This document shows positions 11,327 through 22,850 of a stretch of DNA of 64,000 nt, one piece after another. The notes under the pieces were generated by a model. The model was not told where the DNA came from, ran no database searches, and saw only the letters and a program-made list of their open reading frames with translations. The position numbers and the translations under genes were made by a program. The stretch's first letter is position 1. The number at the start of each line of letters is the position of its first letter. The stretch is from Rhizomys pruinosus (Eukaryota > Chordata > Mammalia > Rodentia > Spalacidae): contig VZQC01011941.1 of the NCBI GenBank assembly GCA_009823505.1, forward strand, positions 1,437,111 to 1,501,110, read 5' to 3'.

Positions 11327-11476
11327 GCTGGGCGTGGTGGCGCACACCTTTAGTCCTAGCACTTGGGAAGCAGAGGCAGGCGGATCTTTGTGAGTTCAAG
11401 GCCAGCCTGGTCTACAAAGTGAGTTCCAGGACAGCTGGGGCTACAGGGAGACCCTGTCTCGAAAAGACCAAAAAAA
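11327..11476 (+). mobile_element. B1 SINE
   Basis: A complete B1 begins 16 bases after the right duplication of the neighbouring B2. Its own duplication 'aaaagttcttattttc' is at 11311-11326 and 11477-11492, so it was an independent insertion into adjacent A/T-rich DNA. Confidence 0.93.
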
Positions 11477-11492
11477 AAAAGTTCTTATTTTC

Positions 11493-11904
11493 ATTTCAAA
11501 AACCAAAACACATTAGTGAGAGCCTGTGTGTCCCCACATGCTGCCTTAGGAATGCAGAGTATCTCTTTGGGTTTTGCGTTTAATAGCATCTTTTTTTTTT
11601 TTCCAAAATGGAGCACAAATTACTTCCTGAGCTTCTGTACAAATAATAGCTTAGTGGTTGTTCAAATAGAGATAAGTAGGTGGGGAGTCAGTCATCAAAC
11701 ACCCTAGGGGCATAGGCAGGTCTTGTACAAGCCAGCATGAAGTTTCCATGTTGCCAGCATAGCTTGTCAGCTGAGGAACCTCTTGCTAAACAGTGTATGC
11801 TTTTGCAGGTTTTTCTTTATTTTAATTGTTTGATAGTTTCATACATCCTCAAGACCCAGGCGACATCTTGGAAGAAGAGGCGGAAAGAAGGTAAGAGCGG
11901 AAAG
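11493..11904. other. Unassigned AT-rich DNA
   Basis: There is a T run at 11591-11602, and 'ttttaattgtttgatagtttcatacat' -like sequence (about 11820-11846) that may be a short LINE-1 tail piece. No gene is seen. Confidence 0.4.
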
Positions 11905-12240
11905 AAGGGGTGGCGTGCCATGACACACTTCCATCCAGGTGTGACACAGACATCGCAATCATGAACACACAGCATCCATGAACACCTGCACGAGATTGGG
12001 CCTTTTTACTGTCCATAGGGATAGAGGAGTTGCCCATGAAGCCCCACCACTTTTGAGGAGCTGTTAACGGTTTCTGCTTCAGGAGGGAGTGTTCATTTTC
12101 TTCAATGCTGTACCCATGGGAAGACTAGTTGGGAAGAAAAAGGGGTTCAGAGGGAAAGGAAGGGGGTAATGGAGGATGATATTAATCATAATACTTCATA
12201 TATATGTAGAGAACTAAGTTATTATATTTGGGGTTGTTTT
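11905..12240 (+). mobile_element. Rodent LINE-1 3' UTR fragment
   Basis: The order of blocks matches the known muroid L1/Lx 3' UTR on the plus strand: 'cctgcacgagattgggcc', 'gaggagctgttaacgg', 'ggagggagtgttcatttt', a purine-rich 'ggaaaggaagggggtaatgg', then an AT-rich end. The related sequence at 35.15-35.38 kb runs in the opposite orientation. No ORF2 remains. Confidence 0.6.
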
Positions 12241-12399
12241 ATTAGGTTGATGGGCCCGTCCTGAGTCTGTGGTTAAAAACTTGTCCATTGTAATACACGA
12301 AAAAATAAAGTGACATTGATAATAACACTTAAAGTGGACACAGCAGGCTCCATCTCCAAAACAATACAGTTGATAGCAAGCTGATCCTCAATTGAGACA

Positions 12400-12640
12400 C
12401 ACCCTTCTGTTATTACACCCAACATCAGTTATTTCACTTTCAGCAAAACATCATCTGTCACATTAAATTAATGCCATTAATTTGAATTTTAATAGTTTTG
12501 TAGTTTTATTCCCATTTGTTGGTTGTACAGCTGCATAAGAGCTAAAAGCATAATGAATTCATACTCTTAGGTTTGTATATATTTAAGTAACAATATGATT
12601 GTCACTGGGAATCTGTGCTAATTTTGTTTCCTTTAAAACG
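12400..12640. promoter_or_regulatory. AT-rich patch, possible enhancer
   Basis: A non-repeat stretch with 'attaatgccattaattt' (about 12468-12484), an E-box CAGCTG at 12528-12533 and 'gcataatgaattc' near 12548. The dense TAAT words resemble conserved developmental elements. This is inferred from composition only. Confidence 0.25.
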
Positions 12641-12650
12641 CGTACATATG

Positions 12651-12745
12651 GATCAGCAAGATGGCTCAGCAGGTAAAAGCGATTGCTGTGCAGTCCTGAT
12701 GACCTGAGTTCGATCCCTGGAAACCACATGAAGAAGTCCTGGGTG
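12651..12745 (+). mobile_element. B3/B2-related SINE head fragment
   Basis: 'agcaagatggctcagcagg' and 'gatgacctgagttcgatccc' are the A- and B-box parts of a B3-like tRNA-derived SINE. The 3' part is missing after 'aaaccacatgaag'. Confidence 0.65.
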
Positions 12746-14069
12746 GAATTGGATTTGACCCAGGCATTTCAGGAAGCAGTTACAGTGGCCAAACTCCAGG
12801 AGAATTTAGATCTAGGCTTTTCAGAAGGTTAAACCAGTTGATCAACATTTCAGGTGGCTTTGGATCTTACCAAGCTACCTACTGCACCTGTTTATCTTTC
12901 TGCTGTTTCTTGACCTCTTAGCTGGGGCAGATCTGTGATGAGCCCTTACATATCCAGATATGTGCTCATAACCTGAACCAATGTGTGACACACTTGGCTG
13001 GAGAAATGCTCCACGTCCACCCGAATGGCAGCTCCACACTTCCACTGACCTTGAGACCTGTGCACGACCCCAGAATGTGTGTCCTGGGCCAGGCTGTGGC
13101 AGGCTCTTCCTTCATTGCCATCATCCGCAGGTAAGGGGAAAGACTGGGAAAGGCAACTTAGCTGAGCCCCACCGCTGAGTGATGTCACAGTAAAGCCTTG
13201 AACTCGGGTTCAAATGCTGGCATGGTCTCCAGTTCTCTCCACTGATTCCTATCCCTAGTGGCTACAAGTGACAAGAGGAAAGGAAACCCTGTGTTCAGGG
13301 AGCTGTTGATCCCAAATCTACAGGACTTGTTCTTCCATGGAACAGGTTGGAGATGGAACTCTATCCATTGAAATCCTAAAGCTGGGAATAGTGGGTGACA
13401 GAACTCCCATAACCCAAGTAGAAGCATCCAGAACCCTTCCTCCCAGGTGCACTTAGAAGTGCTTATGCAATCTACCTGCTCCCCCCACACATACTCATAC
13501 CCCGGTTAAGCAGAAGAGAAGGGACATTGGTAAAGTATGGGCAGCTCCGTCATGTGTGCACAGTGCCCTGGGACTGTTCCCTTCATGTCTGCGTGCTCTT
13601 GTAGTGATTGGGATGCTTTTAGACAGGGGAGACCAGCCCTTCACCACCCAGTCAGAGGTCCACTACATTGCAGAAGCCCCAGAAAGACTTTCAAAAGAGT
13701 TCATCTCACATCCAGTACTGGGGTGGGGAACCCCATGAGAGAAGGGCTCAGGATGGGTGGTTGGCGGGCAGCGGGTAAGCAGCCACAGGCCCATTGTGTA
13801 GTAGACAGAGAGGATATAGGCTTCCCCAGGGCCACAAACTCACCACGGAAGTCAGCTGGTTGAGCCCTGGGCTGAGCTGGGCCATGGGAAGACCAAAAGA
13901 ACAGCAGCACCCTCAAAACATACAGCTGTGGGCACCTGCCTTGAAGGTGACAATGTAAGCCAAGGGATTGCTGGGCACCAGGCCATCCATAAAGATGAAC
14001 CCCACTGCCTTCTACAGATCACTGCTTTGCCTGCCCCAGGAAATCAGACAGAATGCCAGATAGACATTT
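12746..14069. other. Non-repeat DNA, no gene seen
   Basis: Unique sequence with only short overlapping open frames. Confidence 0.5.
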
Positions 14070-14520
14070 GGTTCCTGGAGCTACTATAGTGAAATCCCAC
14101 AAACTAGTGACTTCAAAGAACACATTACATCTCCCCACAGCTCCAAAGGCTGCAGGTCCCGGTTCGGATGCTGGTGGGGCCATGCTTCCTCCTATGGTCA
14201 TGTGGAGAATCCTTCCTGGTGTCCTCTAGCAGCTGCTGGTGGTTGACATCCCCAGAAGCCCTTGGCCTGGAGATGCCCCGCTTGTCACACCATGCATCCT
14301 CCCACGTGCCCATAAGTTGTCTTTCTTCTATGCTTGCTGGCGTCCACATTGCCCTTTCTTACAGAAAACCAGTCATCCTGAATCATGTTCCCCTCTAAAG
14401 CCAGCGTTTTAATGTGCTCAACTCTGAAAAGAGTCTTAGGTTCAGATAAGGACACACTCTAAAAGACTGAGGGTGTCGACATCTATTTGGGGAGGACATA
14501 ATTCAATCCATAACAATAGA
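14070..14520 (-). mobile_element. MLT1 LTR (ancient MaLR)
   Basis: Reading the complement, it starts with the MLT1-type 'ttatggattgaattatgtcc' (the plus strand ends 'cataattcaatccataac' near 14510). MLT1-like blocks such as 'ctccaaaggctgcaggtcc' follow. Length is about 450 bp, in keeping with MLT1 LTRs, and divergence is high. Confidence 0.6.
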
Positions 14521-15795
14521 TAGGAAGAAAGAGAGGCAGTACCAATGACACCCCATCCCCAGGCCACCACAGGTGTCCCCAGGAGGATACTGTCAGGAGG
14601 TCCAGCCTCTGAAATGGACGTGGGCAGAGCCTGTGGATGCTCTGCCTTGAGCTTTCAGCATGTCTGAGAGGGAGAATTCTTTCTAGTTTTCAAAATGACT
14701 GAGAGGCTCTAGAAGATACCTGTAGCAAGGGGTGGGAGAAGAGGAGCTGCGGCCAGGCCTGCCTGCAAGCTCAGAGATGAGGCAGAAAAAGCTATTGCTG
14801 TTCCCACCTCATTGCTGCTCTCGGCCCATTCAACAGGTGGTTATACATGCAAGACACGACTGCGGATCGGGACTGAGGCATCCGGTCTAGCATCAAGTGG
14901 ATAAACTCAGCTGTGGAGAAATGAGCAGTCAGGGAGGAATGGCAAGCATGGGACGGCCCTGTGGAAGAGGTGGCAATTCATGGACTGACCAAGGGTGAAG
15001 GATTCTGTCCAGCCAGCTAACAGCAAGGTAAGAGAAGGGCCTGTGCACAAATTGGCTTCAGAGCCTGACCCAGACCAATGCTGGGGACAACCTGGACTCA
15101 ACCCCCAAGAAGGTCTGTGACACTCATACAGGCCTCCATCCTGGGCAGCATATGTGGATTTTATGTGTGTCTGCAGAAGACTAAAAACTGTCTTCAAACG
15201 GGACTGCAGCAATTAGATGCTGTCTCAGGCAGGAGTGGGGGCGTGTCCTTAGCTGAAAGAACTTGGGCAGACCATGCCAGAAGTGGTTTATAAATAGACC
15301 ACTACCTCCCCATTCCTTCCCTTCATCAAGCCTGGGTCCAAGCCGCTCTCCCATTTGGCACAATCCCAGGTGAGTTTTAATTAACAATCTTGCCTTCACT
15401 GCACACGTCCAGGTTTTCCCAGGCCTAGAATACACAGCTTCTCTCTTCTCTCCTGATTTTGGAGCTAAGTGGAAGTCTTTGGAATCTTTGGATTGGTGGA
15501 CACAGCATGGCGCCGCTCAACTTGAAAAGGAGTGCTTGGAAGGAAAAATCCACTGCAAGTGGTTGGGGTGTGTGGAAGGGAGGGCTCAGCCTGAGGTTTG
15601 GCCAAGAGGTTTTCTGTGCCAGTCATCCACCTTCATCGCAGAGCTCAGTGAGTTCTCCAGCCTTTGTGCAAAGATCCTGAACCTACCATTGTTATCCCTG
15701 AGCCAGGCAAACTACCTAATGGGTCAGTTCTCATTCCTACTTTGTGAAGAAGCTTCCTTCAAATTGGATATTTGCCATTTGTTCATCAAATGCTC
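14521..15795. other. Non-repeat DNA, no gene seen
   Basis: Unique sequence; several open frames of 60-120 codons overlap each other without recognisable domains. Confidence 0.5.
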
Positions 15796-16165
15796 ACCTT
15801 GTCAGTCAGCTCTCCACTACTGTACCAAATCCCTGAGGTGAACCAACATATAAAGAGGAATGGTTTATTTGGGGTCATGGTTTGGGAGGTCTCACTCTGA
15901 CTGGGCCTGTACTTTTGGATCTGCGGAGGTCCATTGTAGTGGGAGCATAGGAAAGAGTGAAACCACTTTAAGTCACAGACAAGAAATGAAGGAAGAGGGA
16001 GGGATTGGGGGTTGGGGTCTTACTCTCCCCAGACCATTCAATAATTTGAAGGCTTCCACTAGGCCCCACCTCTCAATGGCCTTTCCACCTTCCAGTAGCG
16101 CTATCTGGGGGACCAAGCTGTCAGTATAGGAGCCTCTGAGAAACATTCCAGAGTTCTTGGTCACC
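15796..16165 (-). mobile_element. MaLR/ERVL-type LTR
   Basis: Complement of a class III LTR. The plus strand shows 'ctccactactgtaccaaa', a TTTATT (AATAAA on the element strand) near 15863, then 'taggccccacctctcaatgg' and 'aaacattccagag' near the other end. The copy at 44.7-45.1 kb shares its polyadenylation-signal end. No duplication was identified. Confidence 0.55.
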
Positions 16166-16529
16166 AAACTGAGTGGATTTTTGGGGTTACCTCACCTCAC
16201 CACAGATCCAGAATGAGATTCGCTGGGGACCCCCTGACAAGACGAGTGCCCTTCCTGTCATCCACCTGGTCTTGCACTGAAACCTGAATCGATCCTGAGT
16301 CCCCGAGGTCTGAGACCTGATCCTCATTGGAATTCAAGTCCCTGACATTAAAAATTGAGATAGCACATATTATAACACCCTTGGTATCTTGTTGATTCTC
16401 TTCGAATCAGCCCTTGATGAGCAGGAGCTATTACTGTTCTCACACTGAGCTTAGAAGATAGATACAGTGGCTTCCCTCTCCCTCTCCTCAGTGTGTCCCT
16501 GGGTCCTGCTTTCCCCTGCCTCAGGAAAG
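16166..16529. other. Non-repeat DNA, no gene seen
   Basis: A weak MIR-like phrase near 16428-16460 is too short to call. Confidence 0.45.
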
Positions 16530-16905
16530 AGCTGTCCTGGTTAGCTTTAACTGTCTACTCAATATAGCCTAGAGTCACCTGAGGGAGGAAACTCAACTGA
16601 GGAATTTCCTAGATCAGTTTAGTCTAATTGTTAATTGATCTAGGAGGGCCCAGCCTACTGTAGGCAGAACCCTCTCTAGGCAGGTGGTCCTGAACTGTAT
16701 AAGAAAGCTAGCTGAATATAAGCTGGCCTGCAAACCAGCCAGCAAGCACCGTCCTCCATGGATCCTGCTGTTCTGTTTTGGCTGTGAAGTTCCTTGGCTA
16801 GAGGTAATTCTGTCTGGGTAGCAGGCAGGCCTGCTCCAAGTTCTCGTCTTGACTTCTCAATGATGGACTATGATCTCTTGGCTGTTATATTAGAAACCAT
16901 AGGGC
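16530..16905 (+). mobile_element. Class III (ERVL-like) solo LTR, diverged
   Basis: Same family as 7525-8121: 'cacctgagggaggaaactca', 'ggagggcccagcctactg', 'ataagaaagc' at 16699-16708, 'ccagcaagcaccgtcctcc'. The 3' end has decayed and the AATAAA block is not intact. Confidence 0.55.
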
Positions 16906-17584
16906 AGGAGAGGTAATGCTGAACAGGGTGTAAGTCCCAGTGATCACCCAGTAGCAAGGTTGCGTCACTCACCTTCATCGTATCAGAGGACGCCAGACCA
17001 GAAAGACTCTCATATGAAAGAGACGATGGTCCAGATCAGCTTCGGAGCCCAGGTTTAAGCAGCACCTGGACGTCCATGCCCCCTGCTCCTGCACAAAGCT
17101 GGATTAGGTGCACTAGAAGCTTGTGAAGAGGCGTCTGGGATTACTGATTCTTGATGTCTAGCGATGGTATCAGTCAGTTCCTTGGATTGAGTCCTAAAGG
17201 GTAGTCCTGGGACGTCAGGAGGCAGCAAAGCAGCAGGGCAATCCCCCACTAGGCCCTCCAGAAAATAGCCCCAAGCTAGTGGGCTTACTTCTGCCTCTTC
17301 CCCGGGCTCTGAAGAAACAGGACTCAGAACCTAGCATGGCCTGGTAGATGGCAAGCCTCCTCATGTGAAATGCAGACACAGTGTCATTGACTCAGCTGCA
17401 GGTTGGATCACAGGAGGTGCTCACGTTCCCATTAATGTCACCTGAGCACTGGCCCTGGACTGGGCCTGAAGGAGCCCCAGGGAGAAAGGAACAGGTGCTC
17501 TGTCCTCAGAGCCCTTAGCCTGTCCGACATCAGGGAAGAGCCCTGACACGTGGATGCTTGCACTCAGCCACATCCCTTCTTTTT
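16906..17584. other. Non-repeat DNA, no gene seen
   Basis: No repeat or exon recognised. Confidence 0.5.
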
Positions 17585-18690
17585 CAATATATAATGTTTA
17601 TTGAGCATTTGTACAGCTCATACAATGGTTCCTAGTAAAACCCAACCCCCCCCAGGCCCCAACCCCCTATCAGAACCTCTGCATTACAACATCCAAGCTA
17701 AGCCCTATCCAGTCAAGCTCCCAAACCCAGACATCCCTCTAGGCAAACAGTTCCACCGGAGTCTACTCAGCATATCTAGGTAAGGCACACTCTTCCTCAC
17801 TCAACAGTACTCAGTCTCTTGTAGTTCTCACTCAGTCCAGGGTCAGTCCCCCACCCATTTCTCTTGCTCCACTTTGAGACCTTGTCCCAGTTGGCATGGA
17901 TCCTGTGCCTGACGCTGACACTGCCACAGGTTCACATGTGAAAGTTTACAGTTGGCTGCAGGCCGCTGCTTCTCTCCGTTCATGCTCCAGCCCTGGCTCT
18001 TACATCTATCCACCCCCTCCTCCACAGTGATCCCTGAGCCGTGGGTGGGTGATGTCTAATATAGGGACCCCATCCAGGGATACACACTCTGGAGGCTCCC
18101 ATTCTTTGAAGCTTGACTAGTTGTGGCCTTCCATTTGCCTCACACTCTATTGTGTAAGGAAGCTTTACTGGTGAGAATTGAGGGATGTGCTCGCTTTCCT
18201 CTCTGCCCGTTCTGCATGTAGATGTTCAACTGTAGATGTGTCTTCTAGGAATAGGGATTTCTCAGATGTGTATTTTCTCTGTCTGACCAGCTATGGGATT
18301 CTGTAGTGTCCTCCATCTGTTGCAAAGAGTAGGGTTTTGTTTTGTTTTTTATGAGTGGCGTACAATATGCTTGCCTGTAAATATAAGATTCCATAGTTAG
18401 TGAATGGTAATAAATTTCCTTTGTCTAGAGATATGACGTCAGTAGGCTTTTCTCCAGCCCTGTGCATTTGACTGAGTTTACAGTGGCTCTCACGGGTTCA
18501 CTCCCATTGAGAGGGTTCCAAGTCCAACTAGATAGCTATTGACATCCCCAAGACAACAGCGCCTCTACTGCACCTACAGAGGTAGTTTACTGGGCAGCTC
18601 ATCATGGTTGTTAGGCTTTGATTATTTACCAGAAATAGAAAATAAGATCCTCCTGTTCAAAACAGGACATGATTCTGGGATAGGACTTAA
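17585..18690 (-). mobile_element. Rodent LINE-1 3' UTR/tail fragment
   Basis: Resembles the complement of an Lx-type L1 3' end: 'tgtttattgagcatttgta' at the left, then 'ctgtagtgtcctccatctg' and 'ttgcaaagagtagg', then about 'tcatcatggttgttaggctt' at the right. Coding L1 sequence is absent. Limits are approximate. Confidence 0.45.
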
Positions 18691-18768
18691 ATTAAGAGAA
18701 CAGGAACTGACCTAGAAGCCTTCTACCTGAAGTTAAGTGCATACATTAAGGGAAAGAAAAAAATCAAT

Positions 18769-19024
18769 TGGGGCTGGAGAGATGGCCTAGCGGTTAAGAG
18801 CACCAACCGCTCTTACAGAGGACCCGGGTTCGATCCCCAGCACCCACATGGCGGCCGAGAACCGTCCGAAACTCCAATTCCAGGAGAACTCCAGTTCCAG
18901 GGGAATCCGACACCCTCTTCTGACCTCCGCGGCATTGCACGACACGGGTGCACAAACCTGCATGCAGACAGTACATTCATACACATACAGAAATAAATAA
19001 AATTTAAAAAAAATTAAAAAAAAA
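18769..19024 (+). mobile_element. B2 SINE, young, full length
   Basis: A complete plus-strand B2 with an intact A box (TGGCCTAGCGGT) and B box (GGTTCGATCCCC), many retained CpG sites and an A-rich tail. The 16-bp duplication 'aaagaaaaaaatcaat' is at 18753-18768 and 19025-19040. It is one of the best reference copies for the B2 subfamily of this genome. Confidence 0.96.
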
Positions 19025-19040
19025 AAAGAAAAAAATCAAT

Positions 19041-19435
19041 CAATGGTGCAACCCAGCCCCACTTTTCTTCTTGCACCTTCTCTCTGCCTCCTTATCCTGC
19101 TCTGGCATGAATGCTAGCCTAGTCACATGATCATCTCAATGTCCTGCAGCCATAGGTGCACTCAGGGTTAGGCATGTCTTGCTGGCGGGTCACAGCCATG
19201 CCCAACATACTTCCTTTATCCATTCTCACCTGCAAACACCTCACCTCCCAAGTGGCCAAAAGCCAGCCATCTGGGGATGTGTCCCTTGGCTCTGTCCTGA
19301 TCCTCAGTGAGTGCTGCCGAGCTAGCATTAGTAGGTTAAGGTCAGCTACCTCAGATCATGCACAGGTCTCCTGGTGTCCAAAGTTGCGGGAGGATGCAGA
19401 AGGCAGGGGATCTGACCACAGGGCAGTGGACTGCT
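19041..19435. other. Non-repeat DNA, no gene seen
   Basis: No repeat or exon recognised. Confidence 0.5.
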
Positions 19436-19835
19436 ACTGTCCTGGTTCGCTTTCTATTGCTGTGGTAAACACTATGACCAGAATCAACTTGGGGAAGAAA
19501 GGGTTTATTGGCTTGCATATCTCAATCACAGTTCATGCTTGAGGGAATTCAGAGAGGAACTTGGGGTGGGAGCCTGGAGGCAGGAGCTGAAGTAGAAACT
19601 ATGGAGACAGGCTGCTTATTGGCATGCTTCACTTGGTCTCTGCTCATCCTGCTTTCTTATACAACCAAGGCCCTCCTGCCCAAGGGTGGCACCACCCATA
19701 GGCTGGGCACTCCCACATCACTCAACAATCAAGAAAATGCCCCCACAGACATGCCCATAAGCCAGGTACTATCCAGGAAATTCCCCAGTTGAGGTTTCTT
19801 CCTCCGAGGTGTATCAAATGGCTAACTGAAGCTAT
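19436..19835 (-). mobile_element. Class III (ERVL-like) solo LTR, near full length
   Basis: Complement copy of the family at 7525-8121, and the clearest for both ends. The plus strand begins 'gtcctggttcgctttctatt' and carries TTTATT at 19504-19509 (AATAAA on the element strand). The 'gctttcttat' block follows at 19651-19660, and it ends near 'tggctaactgaagctatcc'. No internal genes. Confidence 0.65.
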
Positions 19836-20367
19836 CCAGCATAACTGTGCCACAGTGGCAAGGACAAAGTATGGGGAAGGGCTCCCCAACTTGTGGAAGG
19901 CCACAAGGTGTGCTTACTTACCTTGGCTACGTCTGTCAGAATGCTGAACCAAGTTCAGGCCTCACTTCCTGAACTGTCACATGGTGCAGCCAGGCAACGG
20001 TGGCTCCGAGACTCTCAGCTTCTGTCTCTGGTGTTGAACTTGTATCTTTACAGCCTGCTGCATTCTGGCTGACTCTCCCTTCACAGTGGATCCAGTCTCT
20101 GGTTTGCGTTTCCACAGCTGGGATCATCTCTATCTGGCTCCCACTCTGTCTGATGCCCATGAATGCACTTTCCTGGCAGTTACAGCTGAATGTCAGGACA
20201 TGAGGGGCCGGCCACGCACAAAGGTTTGGCCACCTGCTTGTGGAGGAAGTCTCACAGCAGTCGGATCTATTGGGTTTTAATCGGAACTTCTTTTCTTCTG
20301 ATCTCACAGATGTAGCTTCTAATCCATCATCTTACCTGAAACCTCGGCCCCATACATATGAGGATTC
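19836..20367. other. Non-repeat DNA, no gene seen
   Basis: No repeat or exon recognised. Confidence 0.5.
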
Positions 20368-20381
20368 CACTCACAACTTTT

Positions 20382-20486
20382 TTTTTTTTTTGAGACAGGG
20401 TCTCCCTGTAGCTCTGGCTGTCCTGGAACTCACTCTGTAGACCAGGCTGGCCTTGAACTCACAGCAATCTACATGCCTCACTCACA
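20382..20486 (-). mobile_element. B1 SINE, 5'-truncated
   Basis: Complement of the 3' two-thirds of B1 behind a T run; the 14-bp duplication 'cactcacaactttt' is at 20368-20381 and 20487-20500. Confidence 0.9.
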
Positions 20487-20500
20487 CACTCACAACTTTT

Positions 20501-22163
20501 CAGCCTTATTCTGGGGTAGAAGCCATGTACATTCACTAGAACCGACTTCTGGTTTTGAATCTGTCTTCTATCTGGACTGGCAGTGTATAGTGTAATGCCG
20601 TGACCATCAGCATCAAGCTGTAGCTCAGCCACCTGCTTCCATATGGTGCGTTGGGATGCTCTGGACATTACGAGTATTCAGTGCATTTTCAACTTACCAT
20701 TTCAATTTTCCATGGGTTTATCAGGACACAACTCAACGGTAAATCAAGAAATACCTGTGCGAGTGAATTCAACAGCACGGCTGGCTCACGACTTCCTGGA
20801 AAAGGGTCTCCAGCCCCCAGACCTCGGCAGTTGCTCATGTTCTGGCCCCTGATTTGGGCACTGGCTACACAGATGTTTTGATTCTGAAATTCTATCCAAT
20901 TAGACATCTCGTATTCTGTCCTGTTCTAAAGAAGAGTGTGATATGCCTCTCACCTAGACTGCAGTGACCTTTGGTTCCTAGTGTGAAGCCATCCAAGGAA
21001 TCCTTTCTTCTTTTGTCACAGCAGCCTACAGTGTTTTAGGCAGCAGGCCCTCAGAGGAGCCTGAGTCCACGTCGAGGCCAGCCTTAGCAGCTGGGAGCCT
21101 CTCCATGCCTCTTCTAGCCACTGGCCGGCTGCACTGCCTGCCAGGAGAGGCTGAGCGTCAGCACTAGCTGTACCCTCCGGGGTCCCCACACCTCCCTCCC
21201 TTAGCTACTACCCATGAGGCTGCTGTCCACATCAGGCTGCTGTCTAGAGCTTGAATTCTAGAACAGGGCAGTCCTGCCAAAGGTGTGATGCTGCTGATGA
21301 ACGACCTCACCTAAGAGATTAGTCTTTCTTAGACCCAAGCCACACTCAGACTTCCTTCCCCACTCTTCCTCTCCTCACTGGGCTTCAGCCTAGCATGCAA
21401 GTTAAGGTTTTCTGTCACTCTTTTACCCTTGGTGAGCATGTCCCCTGACAAAGATATATCTGGCACCATCTTGAGGCCGGTTGCCCAGGTGACCTACAGC
21501 ACTCAAACTCAACTCATGGAAGACGAGGTCCCAAGCAAAATTCTCCCTCTTCAGCTTTTCTGTAGCCTGACTTACCCTCACTCACTCAGCCTGTCCATGT
21601 CAGTAAATGTTTGTCTCCCTTCTCTCCGTTCGCAGGCTGCACCCTGCCCTTGCATATACCTGTCCTATGTCCAGGTCTGGCTCTAGGTGTAAAGACTCCA
21701 CTGGTGGACCAGGTTCCTGGCAGATACACTGTCTCCTCCCGCACCGCACTTGATGACTTCCTAATGCCTATGGAACAAAGCAGAAAGCAGGACGCCTGCC
21801 AGGCCTGGCTGATCTCATCACACGACATCAGTTGTCCTAGACAGAAATCACCCAAGTGAAAACATACAAAACATCAACCCAATCCCAGCCGGGAAGAGGC
21901 ACCTCCTCACATTGGAGATGAAGCAAACAGATGTTCATGCAGACAGCTGCCATTAACTCAGCTCCTCCTCCTCCCTCCGTCCTCTGCGGGTCTGCTGTGT
22001 CCAGCACTTCATCAGCATAGGATTGAGACTGTGATCTAGTCACCTTCCCAAAGCCACGCAGACGGGAATACCCCTCCTTCTGCCAGGGGTGGGCACTGGA
22101 GCCAGAGGACCAAAGTGGTTCGATGGCTTCTGGGCTTTCTCCAAATGCTGTCTAGTGTTTCCC
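20501..22163. other. Non-repeat DNA, no gene seen
   Basis: Unique sequence; only short unsupported frames. Confidence 0.5.
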
Positions 22164-22179
22164 GAAAAGGTCCATTTAT

Positions 22180-22409
22180 TTTTTTTTTAATTTTTTTATT
22201 TTTTAATCTATTATTTTATGTGTATGAGTGTACTGTCTGCATGTAAGTAGTGCACCCATGTTGTGCAATGCTGTGGAGGTCAGAAGAAGGTGTTGGATTC
22301 CCTGGAGTTAAAGACAGTTCTTAACCACCATGTGGGTGCTGGGAATCGAACCTGGGTCCTGTGAAAGAGCAGTTGGTGCTCTTAACCACTGAGCCATCTC
22401 TCCAGCCCA
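22180..22409 (-). mobile_element. B2 SINE, older
   Basis: Minus-strand B2 with some decay in the middle. The 16-bp duplication 'gaaaaggtccatttat' is at 22164-22179 and 22410-22425, inside unique DNA. Confidence 0.93.
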
Positions 22410-22436
22410 GAAAAGGTCCATTTATAACTGAAGAAC

Positions 22437-22800
22437 TGGGCTGAGGAGATGGCTCAGCAAAGTGCTTGTTATATAAGCATGGAGATCTGGGTTCAGACCC
22501 CCAGCACCATGTAAGAAGGTGGTCACCATAGCACACATCTGTTAACTTCAGTACTGGGAAAGCAGCAGCACGAGGCTCCCTGGAGCTCACTGGCTGGCAA
22601 TCCAGCCGAGTAGTGAGCCCAGAAAAGAAGGCACAGCTGGTGTGGTGGTACATGCCTTTAATCCCAGCATGTGGAGGCAAAGGAAATGATGGCTCTCTGA
22701 AACTCAGGCCAGTTCCAGCCAGCTGTGGGTACAAGGAGACCCCGTGTCTCAAAAAAAAAAGGTAAAGAGTAACTGAAAGATACTCAACATTGACCTCTGA

Positions 22801-22844
<44 letters not shown>

Positions 22845-22850
22845 CCTAAC
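22437..22850 (+). mobile_element. Composite tRNA-head SINE (B4/RSINE1-like) with B1 and (CA)n
   Basis: The head 'gggctgaggagatggctcag' and B-box region 'tctgggttcagacccccagc' are followed by 'ctgggaaagcagcagcacg' and a final 'acattgacctctgaca' block leading into (CA)n at 22804-22840. A B1-like unit at about 22630-22760 lies inside it. The same composite occurs at 56.4 and 62.6 kb. The exact family name is uncertain. Confidence 0.6.

Noticed and set aside
18781..18850. tRNA-like A and B boxes
   Set aside because: They belong to the B2 SINE head. The sequence does not fold as a full tRNA and continues into the B2 body, so no tRNA gene is called.
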